Source: Haematobia irritans (taxonomy: Eukaryota > Arthropoda > Insecta > Diptera > Muscidae). From it: a stretch of DNA of 64,000 nt. The notes beneath the pieces are model-generated. The model saw nothing but the letters and a program-made list of their open reading frames with translations. It did not search any database and was not told the origin of the DNA. Position numbers and translations under genes: made by a program. The DNA lies in assembly GCF_050003625.1 (NCBI RefSeq), contig NC_134400.1:192973726-193037725 (forward strand), given 5' to 3'. This document shows positions 1 through 10,559 of the stretch, piece by piece (positions within the stretch are counted from its first letter, which is position 1; every line of letters starts with the position of its first letter).

Positions 1-1650
1 GATCATAGGATCCACAGTTCCCTTATTCAGACCTATAGGGTTACAGTTCCACCGCTAAGACCCACGGGCGTATAATTCCAACACCTTCGGGTCTAAAGTC
101 CACCCCACTCTAAAAGTTTAGACCTATGATTCTACCACTGGGATCATAGGACCCACCGTTACCTCATTCAGATCTATAGAGTTACTGTTCTCCCGCTAAG
201 ACCCACGGGCGTATAATTCCACCACTGAGACTGTAGGAGCGATATTTTCCTTACTGTCTGCTGTTCGTCTCATTGGCAAACTGACAAAAACCGATTTTTG
301 GCCTTCGGATCAAAAGTTCCCTCACTGAGACCTTGTGGTTTAGAGGTTTACCACAGCGACGTTCGATTCTATAGTTGGCCTATAATTGGCGTATAATTGA
401 AGTATTGACCTTCAGACCGAAACTTCCTTCACTGAGAACTTCACTTTACAGTACACTAAGACCTTTTAGATCTAGAGTTCCTCCATTAACAATACCGGAC
501 CTGTAAGTCCACCACCAATACTGTTGGCCCTTTAGTTTCCTCACTGAGATCTTCCGGTCTGCTTTTTCCTCCACTAAAAAAGGGTAAATTTTCGACTTTT
601 TGTGGCGCCCGGAGGTAAAATTTCCACCACTTAGACCTTCGAACCAACAATTCATTCACTAAACCCTTCTGGTTTTGAGTTCTAGCACTTCGACGTTCGC
701 GACTGCAGTTCTGCTAAAACGTCGCTAGGCTGTAGACTTTCACCACTGAGACCTTCGGACCGACACTTTACTCTCTGAGATCTTGAAGGTTTACCGTTAT
801 ACCACTGAGACCTCCGGGTCTAATGTTCCTCCACTGAGAAACTTGGACCTATAGTTCCACCACTGAGACCTTTGGTTTATAGGTCTACTACTGCAACATA
901 CCATATACGGTTCCGCCACTGAGGACCTCGGATCTATAACTCCTATAATTCGAGTCTTCAGTTCCCCCCACTGAGATCTTAGGAAGCTTAATTCCCCCAC
1001 TGAGACTCTTGGACTGCCAATTCCCCTCCTAAAAATTCTATAATACCCCCGTGAGAGTGTCAACTCTAACTCCACTTAGACATCCGGGCATACAATTCCA
1101 CCAATGAGATCTTCCGATCATCCGTTTTCTCAATGAGACCTTCGGATTCAGATTTCTAGCCCTGCGATGTTCGAGTCTACAGAACTGCCACTGTGAACTT
1201 AAGACCTATAATTCCACCACTGAGACCATAGGACCGACTTTTCCGTCACTGAGACCTCTGGGGTAAAGTTCTCTCACTGAGACGACCGAGCGAATAATTC
1301 CACCACTAAGACATTCGCACTGACAGTTTCGCCACTGAGTCCTTCTCCTGCTCCTAGATGAGTCTACAATTCTTCTACTAAACCTCGGACCTTCACTGAG
1401 ACGTTCGCACCGGCAATTTCCTCACTGAAACCTTCAGTTTAACAGTTCTACCACTGAGACTTTCAGGTCTACAGTTCTGCCACTCAGACCACTAATTCCA
1501 TCACTGACCGATAGTTCCCTCATGGATACCTTCCATCCAGATGTTCACCCACTATAGCTTTCGGTCGTACTGTTCCACCACAAAGATCTGTGACCGACAG
1601 TTTTACTACTGAGACCTTTGGGTCAAATGTGGAATATCTAACTCCTTAAT
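1..1650. repeat. Degenerate 29-bp satellite (CACTGAGACCTTCGG type)
   Basis: The whole stretch is built from diverged monomers around CCACTGAGACCTTCGG followed by a TATAGTTCCA-like half. The CCACTGAG starts at 802, 831 and 860 are exactly 29 bp apart. Near the left edge a larger unit (1-79) recurs about 141 bp later (142-220), so some monomers were amplified as a higher-order block. The array is more GC-rich than the rest of the window and fades out near 1650; it may continue beyond the left edge. Open frames inside it (for example 446-655 and 797-1075, minus) are spurious. Confidence 0.85.
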
Positions 1651-2183
1651 TATTGCCTGGCAGAGCTATTATACCTTCGACTATTACCGATATCAATGCA
1701 TGTACGATGTATGATAAAAATACCAGTTATTTCAAAATTTTCCAAAATTACTTATTTATTCACCTATAGCTATCTTGCCCCCCTTCAAAGTAATTCCCCT
1801 CAGAACTAATACCCTAATACCAGATTTTTTTCCAATCTTCGAAACAACACTTCAGGAAAGTGATGTTTGGTATAGCCAGCATCTAATGTTTTTATTTTTT
1901 ATCTTCTTCCAACGGGATGATGTGGCTTTGGTTTGAATGCCATAGACGCTTGATTCGTCACCAATTATAACCTTTTTGAGTATCTGGATCGTCTTTGATA
2001 ATGCTCATGTGATGTTGGTAGTATACTTCTCTTTAATGAGAGGATCAAATTACAATTGGATTGGAGTTCGAGATTATCTCGATTTTTTTCGTTATAAGAA
2101 AAATAGATTCTTGCGATGTGCGATTCCGATTATCGTAACATGGCGGATACATTTTAAAGTTGGATCATCTAACACTAACAAGA
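1651..2183. other. AT-rich intergenic sequence
   Basis: Apart from the mariner remnant at 1885-2010 I see no gene, repeat boundary or RNA here. It separates the left satellite from the first HINE. Confidence 0.5.
1885..2010 (-). pseudogene. Mariner-like transposase remnant (first catalytic Asp region)
   Basis: Read on the minus strand, about 1890-1980 translates to LKKVIIGDESSVYG followed by IQTKATSSRWKKIK. This resembles the block around the first catalytic aspartate of mariner transposases (GDE-S/T-WVYGYD, then ETKxQSSxWK). Just upstream, in another frame, SIIKDDPDTQK matches the residues that precede this block in the family, so at least one frameshift separates the two. The invariant Trp of WVYG is Ser here. 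No HTH, no further catalytic residues and no TIRs are visible. It is a short, old fossil unrelated to the DD37E copies elsewhere in the window. The family link is from motif recall, not a search. Confidence 0.65.
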
Positions 2184-2493
2184 ACAAGTATATACAGCAC
2201 TAATTTCGGCCGGGCCGAATCTTAAATACCCACCACCATGAACCAAATATTAGGGTTTCCTTTGAAATTTCAGGAGGGCTTGAGGACACTTCCCGAAGAT
2301 AAATTTAAAGATTTCACCTATGAGGACTATATCAGATTCTGGATTTATAAGAACCATTTTTGTTTGAGTTTTAGAGGAATCATTAAGATCTCTTGTAAGT
2401 GTGCAAGAAATTATAAAATAACGTCTTGATTTGAAATCTTAAGTCTGTAGAAGTAAAATCTGGAAATTTTACATTGAGTTGCAAGCAGGGATC

Positions 2494-2660
2494 CGGAGCG
2501 GTCCATTTTTTTCGCTCCGCTCCGCTCCCGCTCCGCTCCGAGAAAAAAAAACCGCTCCGCTCCACGCTCCGCTCCGAGAAAAAAAAATCGCTCCGCTCCG
2601 CTCCACGCTCCGCTCCGCTCCACGCTCCGCTCCGCTCCACGCTCCGCTCCTCTTCGAGAA
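2494..2660 (+). repeat. Left subterminal CTCCG array of hAT copy 1
   Basis: Runs of GCTCCGCTCC/GCTCCACGCTCC alternate with GAGAAAAAAA spacers. The mirrored array is at the other end. Clustered subterminal motifs of this kind often serve as transposase binding sites in hAT elements; that role is inferred. Confidence 0.8.
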
Positions 2661-2705
2661 AATTATAGTACAAACATTGTATTATTTGTTCAATTGAGTT
2701 TTATT

Positions 2706-4123
2706 ATACCCTGCTCCACACTGTGGAACAGGGTATTATAAGTTAGTGCATATGTTTGCAACACCCAGAAGGAGACGAGATAGACACTGGTGTCTTTGGC
2801 AAAAATGCTCAGGGTGGGCTCTTGAGTCGATATAGCGATGTCCGTCTGTCCGTGAATACATTTTTGTAATCAAAGTCTAGGTCGCAGTTTTAGTCCAATC
2901 GACTTCCAATTTGGCACAAGTATGTGCTTTGGCTCAGAATAGAACCTTATTGATTTTGGAAGAAATCGGTTCAGATTTAGATATAGCTTCCATATATATA
3001 TTTCGCCCGATATGGACTTATATGGCCCCAGAAGCCAGAGTTTTACCCTAATTTGCTTAAAATTTTGCAGAAGAAGAACAATTAGTACTAAAGTCAAGTG
3101 TGCCAAATTTTATTGAAATCGGTTCAGATTTATATATAGCTCCCATATATATCTTTCGACCGATATGGACTAATACGGTCCCAGAAGCTAGAGTTTTATC
3201 CCAATTAGGTTGAAATTAGGGGTACACTTAGTAGTGTAGTCAAGTATGCAGAATTTTATTGAAATCGGTTCAGATTTAGATATAGCTCCCATATATAGCT
3301 TTCGGCCGATTAACACTCATATGACCACAGGAGCCAATTTTTAACTCCGATTTAATTGAAATTTTCCACAGGGAGTAGAAGTAGCATTGTTGCTATGCGT
3401 GCCAAATTTGGTTGAAATCGGTTCAGATTTAGATATAGCTCCCATATATATGTTTTTCTGATTTCGACAAAAATGGTCAAAATACCAACATTTTCTTTGT
3501 ACAATCGCCACTGCTTAGTCGAAAAGTTGTAAAAATGACTCTAATTTTCCCAAACTTCTAATACATATATATCGAGCGATAAATCATAAATAAACTTTTG
3601 CGAAGTTTCCTTAAAATTGCTTCAGATTTTTTTACTAACATTGTGTTCCACCCTAGTGCATTAGCCGACTTAAATTTTGAGTCTATAGATTTTGTAGAAG
3701 TCTATCAAAGGCTGTCCAGATCGAGTGATATTTGTATGTATTAGGGACAAACCTTTATATATAGCCCCCAACACATTTGACGGATGTGATATGGTATCGA
3801 AAATTTAGATCTACAAATTGGTGCAGGGTATAATATAGTCGGCACCGCCCGACTTTAGACTTTCCTTACTTGTTTTTTACTAACATTGTGTTCCACCCTA
3901 GTGCATTAGCCGACTTAAATTTTGAGTCTATAGATTTTGTAGAAGTCTATCAAATTCTGTCCAGATCGAGTGATATTTAAATGTATATATTTGGGACAAA
4001 TCTTTATATATAGCCCCCAACACATTTGACAGATGTGATATGGTATCGAAAATTTAGATCTACAAAGTGATCCAGGGTATAATATAGTCGGCCCCGCCCG
4101 ACTTTAGATTTTTTTTTACTTGT
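2706..4123 (-). mobile_element. HINE family B with two tandem 5' modules
   Basis: Minus-strand element. The 3' hairpin end is at the left (TATACCCTGCTCCACACTG with GTGGAACAGGGTAT), then core units, then two 5' modules of about 246 bp (3629-3874 and 3875-4123), each ending in ACTTGT, the complement of ACAAGT. Comparison with hAT copy 2, where the same site reads GAGTTTTATTTTATTTAG, shows insertion into a T-run without a target duplication. Confidence 0.82.
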
Positions 4124-4126
4124 TTT

Positions 4127-4769
4127 ATTTAGAAAAATCGGGTGGTACATATATGGGAGCTATAGCTAAATCTGAACCGATTTCGATGATTTTTTGCACA
4201 TATAGTTAGTGCTATAGAAGATTACATTTAGCCAAGATCGGTTGATAAATAAAGGTTTTATGACCTAATTTGGCAAAATCGGGCGATACATATATATGGG
4301 ACCTATATCTAAATCTGAACCGATTTCGATGAAATTTTCAGACTTAAAGGGTGATACAGAGGATTATTTTGTGCTAAATTTGACGACGATCGGTTAGTAA
4401 AAAAGTGCAACGTGACCCCATTTGTCGAAATCGAGCAATACATGGGAGCTATATCTAAATTTGATCCGATTTCTTCCAAATTCAATAGCGTTCGTCCTTG
4501 TGCCCAAAAAAACTCCCTGTACCAAACAGGGATCAAAATCATCAAAATCGGTTAATAATTGCGACCAGAATCCTGTAAACAACAAATACATGGACAGACG
4601 GACGGATGGACGTACGGACGGACACCAAACGCTAGATCGACTCAGGAGGTGATTCTGAGTCGACCGGTATATATTTTATTGGGTCTAAAATCAATATTTC
4701 TGGTAGGCACATTTTTTGGCAGATCAAACTTATTATACCCTAACCACTATGTGGTTTAGGGTATAATGA
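4127..4769 (+). mobile_element. HINE-like element, family D
   Basis: Core units (TATATGGGAGCTATA, spacing about 143-146 bp at 4153, 4296 and 4442) are followed by a GGACAGACGGACGGATGGAC microsatellite and a terminal hairpin TACCCTAACCACTATGTGG / TTTAGGGTATA near 4737-4766. The same block is inside hAT copy 2 (43568-44215, minus), where the hairpin is shortened. It was therefore already in the hAT ancestor. The 5' end is not clearly defined. Confidence 0.65.
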
Positions 4770-5161
4770 CTTTAAAACAATGTGTTGAAACATTTTATTC
4801 ATTTTGAAGATTTTTTCAGAAATATTAAATCCATTTTGACTTCATTAAAACGAAATTTTCATTCATGTTAGGATACACATTTTTATGTCGAATCACTTAG
4901 CTATAAGGACAAACAGACTTAATTGAAAAGTTTAGACACTTTTAGACAAGGAAAAACTTTATTTCAGAGAAATACGTCTTCTATTCTAAGCAAAATTCGT
5001 AGTCGTATTTTAAGCATGTGAAATATTTGGCCTCCCGTGTGCACATTTTTCAACCAAAATTGAAACTATCCATAATTTTAATTAAATTTTCGAGAACTAA
5101 TATCAGAAATAAGAGAATGCTAGGATATAGTACAATAGTAAAGCAAATATGAATGTCCTTA
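4770..5161. other. hAT interior with a diverged MITE-like copy
   Basis: Positions 4850-5010 repeat, with many differences, the interior of the MITE at 5162-5424 (ATGTTAGGATACACA, ACAAGGAAAAACTTTATTT, AGAAATACGTCTTC). This implies an older copy of the same MITE. No gene is seen. Confidence 0.5.
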
Positions 5162-5424
5162 CACTGAAAAAAAAAGAATTTTTCTTAATTATTAAAGTCA
5201 CGTTGACCTTACCTCAAAAATTTTATCATTCATGTTATGATACAAATTTTTAAGTAAAATCACTTAATTATAAGGACATTACAACTTCATTCAAAAGTTT
5301 ATTGACTTTTGGACAAGGAAAAAAACTTTATTTTAGAGAAATGCGTCTTCCATGTTAAGCAAAATTTGCATTCTTTTTCTAAGGACATGAAATCTTTGAC
5401 TTCACGACAATATTTTTTTCAGTG
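5162..5424 (+). mobile_element. TA-flanked MITE (CACTGAAAAA ends)
   Basis: A 263-bp element begins CACTGAAAAAAAA and ends TTTTTTTCAGTG. It is flanked by TA on both sides (5160-5161 and 5425-5426), the duplication typical of Tc1/mariner-type MITEs. The related copy in hAT copy 2 is interrupted by HINE-C. Confidence 0.75.
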
Positions 5425-5756
5425 TAGAAAACTAAAAAATTAATATTAATAAGATAGTTTAATTGCATTTATTTGACGTTCATTACAAACATCTTTGTAG
5501 TAATACGGGATGAAATTGATCGAAAGTACTGTTGTTACTTTTACAACAAATACTAGAGATATATTTTGACATTTGCCGTTTGTGAAAACAATTACTAAAA
5601 AAACACGTTGTGTTTTCCCCAATGTACGTACGTACAAAAATACATATCGTACATTTTAAACGTTTACTCACACTACGCTAAGTACTAGCTATATTTGAAA
5701 TTACCTACACAGTGTAATTTCAAAGTTACACATTTCATTCAAGTAATATTTTATTC

Positions 5757-5872
5757 GGAGCGGAGCGGTTTTTCATTTGGAAACCGCTCCGCTCCCGCTC
5801 CGCTCCGGATTTTAGAAATGCCGCTCCCGCTCCGGCAAAAAAAGGGCTTGCTCCACTCCGCTCCGCTCCGGA
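5757..5872 (+). repeat. Right subterminal CTCCG array of hAT copy 1
   Basis: GGAGCGGAGCGG and CCGCTCCGCTCCC runs in both orientations around a TTTTTCATTTGGAAA spacer, running to the GGATCCCTG end. The same order in reverse is found at 39600-39745. Confidence 0.8.
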
Positions 5873-6691
5873 TCCCTGGTTTCAAGCAATTTTCATGATC
5901 AGTGCGTCTTCTACACCCTCAAGAAGTGAAGTCAGTCTATATGGAGGCATTACCAAATGGACCGATAAAAACTTAATCCGATACACGTGTTTGTGAGCCT
6001 AAAATACCAGAATATTTACAATTTCAGGCAAATCAGATAAAAACTACGGTTTCTAGAAACCCAAGGAGTTAAATCGGGAGATCGTTCTTATGGAGGCTAT
6101 ACTAACATATGGACCGATACTCACCATTTTCGGCACACCTCTTTATGGTCCTAAAATACCTCTAGATTTCCAATTTCAGGCAAATTGGATAAAAATTACG
6201 GTTTCTATAAGCCCAAGAAGTAAAATCGGGAGATCGGTCTATATGGGGGCTATACCAAAACATGGACCGATACTCACCATTTTTGGCACACCTCTTTATA
6301 GTCATAAAATACCTCTAGATTTCAAATTTCAGGCAAATTGGATAAAAACTTCGATTTCTATAAGCCCAAGACCACAAATCGGGAGGTTGGTTTATATGGG
6401 GACTATATCAAAACCTGGACCGATATAGCCCATCTTCGAACTTGACCTGCCTGCAGACAAAAGACGAGTTTGTGCAAAATTTCAGCACGATTGCTTCATT
6501 ATTGTAGACTGTAGCGTGATTACAACAGACAGACGGACAGACGGACAGACGACATTGTTATATCATCTTAGAATTTCTCCCTGATCAAAAATATATATAC
6601 TTTGTATAGTCGGAAATCGATATTTCGATGTGTTACAAACGGAATGACAAACTTATTATACCCCCGTCACCATTCTATGGTGGTGGGTATA

Positions 6692-7407
6692 AAAAGCATT
6701 AAATTTTTAGCAGAGAGTATTTATTATTAATAGTCCTAAAATCTGATAAGTGTAGGGTATTTATCAGAACCTATTTCTATGATGATGAAGGGAATATATG
6801 CTGTAGCATGTATCAGGTTTTTGCTTATCATAATTTTCTTTGCGGCTCATCATGTTGCATTAGATGGGGAAGATGTGAGAGAAAAATGAAAAACATAGTA
6901 AAAATAAAACCTCTCACAAATGTCGTCACTCTTGTAACTATTGCGTTCTTTACGAAAATGTTATTGCCTATTTTGGGGCGCTATAAATTAATTATAAACC
7001 ACCGCCGGCTTTGGGCAGACCATGGGCCAATACATAGATAATACAGCCAGCTTTTCTTCTTTTATTGTATTTATTCTTAGATTGCCTTTGCTATTTTTAG
7101 CATTTTGATGATTTAAATATTAATTAATGGGAAACATCTGCATAGACCATAGACAATGGAAAAACATCATCTCAAAAGAAAATTAAAACACAAACAATGG
7201 TTTAAAGGCCAAAGCAAATTCTTCGTCAGGCCACTCATAAAAATAGGATTGGAATTATTAATATTCCTAGATACCAAATCCATGGTAGTGATGGTCAGGC
7301 CGTTATTAGTAATAATGTCTCATAAATAAAATACCTAGCTGATGGCCTCTGTAGCCAATGCTACTATTCTAATATTTTACTATAAGTCTAATTTTGTAAA
7401 AAAAAAA
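6692..7407. other. Single-copy-looking sequence with one small ORF
   Basis: No similarity to any other part of the window is visible. It holds the candidate first exon at 6779-6889 and otherwise only AT-rich sequence, ending in an A-run before the next HINE. Confidence 0.5.
6779..6889 (+). CDS. Candidate first exon or small secreted peptide (hypothetical)
   Basis: An ATG-ATG-ATG-AAG start opens a 36-codon frame whose product looks like a signal peptide. A short charged start (MMMKG) is followed by a hydrophobic core (VACIRFLLIIIFFAA), then HHVA and an acidic stretch LDGEDVREK before a TGA. A cleavage site after HHVA would fit signal-peptidase preference for small residues. A GTGAGA sequence at 6875-6880 could serve as a splice donor, making this the first coding exon of a longer gene, but no second exon can be identified nearby. 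The surrounding 700 bp look single-copy, unlike nearly everything else here. I do not recognise the peptide. A chance frame is quite possible, and an overlapping frame (6808-7041) is longer but has no protein-like features. Confidence 0.3.
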   Translation: MMMKGIYAVACIRFLLIIIFFAAHHVALDGEDVREK

Positions 7408-8900
7408 ACAAGTATATACGGCCGTAAGTTCGGCCAGGCCGAAGCCTATGTACCCTCCACCATGGATTGCGTAGAAACTTCTACTGAAGACTGTCATCAA
7501 CAATCGAATTACTTGGGTTGCGGTAACTTTTGCCGATGACAAGGTATCTTAAAACTTCCTAATACCGTAATATATACCACGTAGTCCATACGTCGTATAT
7601 ATTAAACTTAAAATGGCCCTTTAAATACGTATATAATTAAGTTTGACAAAATTTTCTATAGAAATAAAATTTTGACAAAATAAAATTTTGACAACATTTT
7701 CTATGGAAGTAAAATTTGGACATAATTTTCTATAGAAATAAAATTTGACAAAATTTTCCATAGAAATAAAATGTTTACAAAATTTTCAAAAGATTTAAAA
7801 TTTTTAAAACATTCTCTATAGAATTAAAATTTTGACAACATTTTCTACAGAAATAAAATTTTGCCAAAATTTTCTATAGAAATAAAATTTGACAAAATTT
7901 TCAATAGGAATAAAATTTCGACAAAATTTTCTATAGAAATAAAATTTTGACAAAATTTTCTACAGAAATAAAATTTGGCTAGATTATTTTTGCTCGAGTG
8001 GCAAGCATGATTATGAACCGATATGGACCAATTTTTGTGTGATTGGGGATCGGCTATATATAACTATAGACCGATATGGACCAATTTTGGCATGGTTATT
8101 AGCGGCCATATATTAACACCACGTTGCAAATTTCAACCGGATCGGATGAATTTTGCTCGTCCAAGTGGCTCCGGAGTTCAAATCTGGGGATCGGTTTATA
8201 TAGGCGCTATATATAATTATGGACTGATATGGACCAATTTTTGAATGGTTCTTAGAGACTATATACTAATACCATGTACCAAATTTCAGCCGGATCGGAT
8301 GAAATTTGCTTCTCTTTGAGGCCCCGCAAGCTAAATCTGGGGATCGGTTTATATGGGGGCTATATATATTTATGGACCGATGTGGACCAATTTTTGCATG
8401 GTTGTTAGAGACCATATACTAACACCATGAACCAAATTTCAGCTGGATCGGATGAAATTTGCTTCTCTTAGAGCAATCGCAAGCCAAATTTGGGGTCCGT
8501 TTATATGGGGGCTATACGTAAAAGTGGACCGATATGGACCAATTTTTGCATGGTTGTTAGAGACCATATACTAAAACCATGTACTAAATTTCAGCCGGAT
8601 CGGATGAAATTTGCTTCTCTTAGGGCAATCGCAAGCCAAATTTGGGGGTCCGTTTATAAGGGGGCTATACGTAAAAGTGGACCGATAACAACTACTTGTG
8701 CCAAGTTTCAAGTCGATAGCTTGTTTCGTTCGGAAGTTTGCCGTATTTCAACAGACGGACGGACGGACATGCTCAGATCGACTCAGAATTTCACCACGAC
8801 CCAGAATATATATACTTTATGGGGTCTTAGAGCAATATTGCGATGTGTTACAAACGGAATGACAAAGTTAATATACCCCCATCCTATGGTGGAGGGTATA
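7408..8900 (+). mobile_element. HINE family A with embedded 29-bp array
   Basis: Starts ACAAGTATATACGGCCG with palindrome TTCGGCCAGGCCGAA, then the subterminal motif TACCCTCCACCATGG. A 29-bp AT array follows at 7640-7978, then core units of about 153 bp, a GACGGACGGACGGACATG microsatellite at 8755, and the 3' end TATACCCCCATCC...GGTGGAGGGTATA. The 5' subterminal motif is the reverse complement of the 3' end, a family-specific subterminal inverted repeat. No coding potential. Confidence 0.85.
7640..7978 (+). repeat. 29-bp AT array inside HINE-A
   Basis: Repeated TTTCTATAGAAATAAAATTTTG-type units (read as GACAAAATTTTCTATAG). The array is followed by TTTTTGCTCGAGTGGCAA, the complement of the TTGCCACTCGAGCC end of the independent elements at 28025 and 51260. 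Confidence 0.8.
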
Positions 8901-9042
8901 AAAACATAATCACATGTCTTCCAAATTTAATAAGTACACATGATATTCATAGTAACTAGTATGGCCATTAATTATTGGAACGTATCCCAAGATATTCAAA
9001 AAATTTAGGCATTAATATACATATACTCGAAAAGTCAACCTG

Positions 9043-9324
9043 GAATAAAATCCTTGGACTCTGTGTTCCTTAACTCGAAAACGGCCATCGACTGCCGCAA
9101 ATCTCTCAATGAGATGGCTGAGCAGCACAATATTCACCTAATATGGGTGCGTGGCCATAGGAACATACCAGGGAACTGCGAAGCGGATGAGTTAGCAAGG
9201 CTAGGGACTACCTTACATATTCCAGGACCAACCAACTAGAATCTGTTGGTATGCCCCTGGCTACTTTCAAGCTCATACTGCGTGAAAAGGCTGTTATAAT
9301 GACAACGGTTCGATGGGAGAATTA
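9043..9324 (+). pseudogene. LINE ORF2 fragment: RNase H domain end
   Basis: The plus-strand frame from about 9054 gives SKTAIDCRKSLNEMAEQHN, then IHLIWVRGHRNIPGN and CEADELARLG. The W-V-x-G-H...I-P-G-N-x-x-A-D-E-L-A pattern is the C-terminal block of the RNase H domain carried by some non-LTR retrotransposons (the I/R1/LOA-like branch). After a stop near 9237 the reading continues one frame over as LESVGMPLATFKLILREK and TTVRWEN, so there is a frameshift at about 9235. Everything upstream (endonuclease, reverse transcriptase) is absent. It abuts, tail to tail, a minus-strand 3' end of the same kind of element. Branch assignment is from motif recall. Confidence 0.75.
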
Positions 9325-9664
9325 GGCTTAACCTAACCTTAGGTTAGGTTAAAGTGGCGGCCCGATTAAGGTTAAGGCTCACTTAGACTATTCCGTCCAT
9401 TGTGATACTACATTAACTAAAAGTACCTATTGCATATGGGCACTTCTAGTTTTAACCGCTGAACCTTCTCGATTATTTTCTTTTGTTGAACCAACCAGGT
9501 TGTTCCAAAAACATTAGCACACTGCTTAAGTTAACGTTTTCCAGGTCCGCCAGTAATCTAAAGCTATATGCCCCTAAAATTTGCTTACGCCTTACACAAA
9601 ATGCAGGACACTCACACAAGAGGTGTTTAATTGATTCCTTTTCCTCCGCATCATGACAGCTCAT
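9325..9664 (-). pseudogene. LINE 3' end: ORF2 C-terminus plus 3' UTR tail
   Basis: The minus-strand frame 9664-9473 reads CHDAEEKESIKHLLCECPAF, then RRKQILGAYSFRLL and LEQPGWFNKRK. The C-x-x-x-E-x-E-S/T-x-x-H-L-L-C-x-C-P arrangement is the zinc-knuckle-like block at the end of ORF2 in RNase H-bearing LINEs. Downstream on the minus strand lies a 3' UTR ending in CCGCCACTTTAACCTAACCT (around 9357-9338). That terminal 60 bp or so is shared with the SINE tail at 25555-25618 and the 64-bp insert at 45163-45226. It is 5'-truncated at about 9665, where a 29-bp AT array begins. Confidence 0.75.
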
Positions 9665-10071
9665 TCTATAGAAAATTTTCTCAAAATTTTATATCTATAG
9701 AAAAATTTATCAACATTTTATTTCTATAGAAAATTTTGTCAAGCTTGTATTTCTATAGAAAAATTTATCAACATTTTATTTCTATAGAAAAATTTTGTCA
9801 AAATTTTATTTTTATAGAAAATTTTGTCAAGCTTGTATTTCTATAGAAAAAATTTTCAACAATTTATTTTTATAGAAAATTTTGTAATCTTTTTATAAAA
9901 ATACAATACAAATAAAATTCTTATTTGTATTGAATATTTGTGAAGTAGTTCGAGGGGTTTTTGTTTTTGCAAAATCTACCAAAAAATCAAGAATTCTACT
10001 AATCTACCAAACAGTAAACAATCTACCATGTTTGGTAGAGTTTTACCATCTGTGGTAACCGTGACCTCAAT
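9665..10071. mobile_element. Truncated 29-bp-array TIR element (right end)
   Basis: About eight TTTCTATAGAAAATTTTGTC-type monomers are followed by CTACCAAA-rich sequence and a terminal ATCTGTGGTAACCGTG. This matches the right ends at 33638 and 54095 (complement CACGGTTGCCAC). The left half is missing at the junction with the LINE fragment. Confidence 0.65.
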
Positions 10072-10559
10072 AGACCAACTATGGTATAAGTGAACACAAA
10101 TCCGCTTGGCACGGATTCGAGTCATCCTCCAAAACCTAACTTAACTAGGAAAGCAAGGTAGATGCCGATGAAAGATTGCTGCCGGAACAGTCTAATATGT
10201 TATATATGTATATGGAAACTGGAGATTTTTAACCAAAAGCTATTTTTGTCAAAATTAAAATATTGCCATTGTAAATGAATTGGTTCCCCAATGAAGATTA
10301 ATCGCATTGTCCACATATGACGTATCTATGTGAATATCTGCTCATAATAAACTTATAAATGTGGTGGAGGAGAATCACATTGCTCATCCTTTGAGGACCA
10401 TATGCATACACATGTGAATACATATCAAGATATATTCGAGTGTGCCGTAAAAAGAGGAGGACAGATTTCGAAACAATTTTGAAAATTTTCTTAAATAAAA
10501 AAATCGTTATTTCTATATCCTCACATACATATATACAGGGTGGATATAAATTAAATAAA
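10072..10559. other. Unassigned sequence
   Basis: No repeat family or gene is recognised. A short minus frame (10298-10579) has no protein-like features. It ends in an A-rich run into which HINE-A is inserted. Confidence 0.4.

Larger units (their letters stand above)
2486..5878 (+). mobile_element. GC-rich-ended hAT element, copy 1
   Basis: The termini are perfect inverted repeats CAGGGATCCGGAGCGG and its complement ending CCCTG, flanked by the 8-bp direct repeats GTTGCAAG (2478-2485) and GTTTCAAG (5879-5886). CAGGG ends with 8-bp duplications are a hAT signature. No transposase frame is visible, so it is non-autonomous. It carries secondary insertions (HINE-B, a HINE-D-like block, a MITE). 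A second copy in opposite orientation lies at 39589-44361 and shares both ends and the interior order. The one mismatch in the duplication suggests a less recent insertion than copy 2. Confidence 0.88.
2184..6691 (+). mobile_element. HINE family C, split by a hAT insertion
   Basis: The element starts ACAAGTATATACAGCAC, has the palindrome TTCGGCCGGGCCGAA and the 5' subterminal motif TACCCACCACCATGAA, and runs to 2485. It resumes at 5887 with core units (TATATGGGGGCTATACC type), a CAGACGGACAGACGGAC microsatellite at 6530-6552 and the 3' hairpin TACCCCCGTCACCATTC...GGTGGTGGGTATA ending at 6691. The intact order of the flanking parts can be read from the reverse copy at 41730-43084. It is non-coding and non-autonomous. 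A Helentron-type mechanism is inferred from structure. Confidence 0.8.

Noticed and set aside
1976..2203. 75-codon plus-strand frame
   Set aside because: It is the shadow of the mariner remnant on the other strand and runs into the HINE-C start.
2383..2697. Arg/Ser-rich frames on both strands
   Set aside because: They are translations of the CTCCG subterminal arrays of the hAT element; equivalents occur at 39429-39800 and 44154-44395.
9043..9664. Twin-primed single LINE insertion
   Set aside because: In twin priming the inverted part lies at the 5' side of the element, but here the plus-strand part abuts the 3' tail of the minus-strand part.
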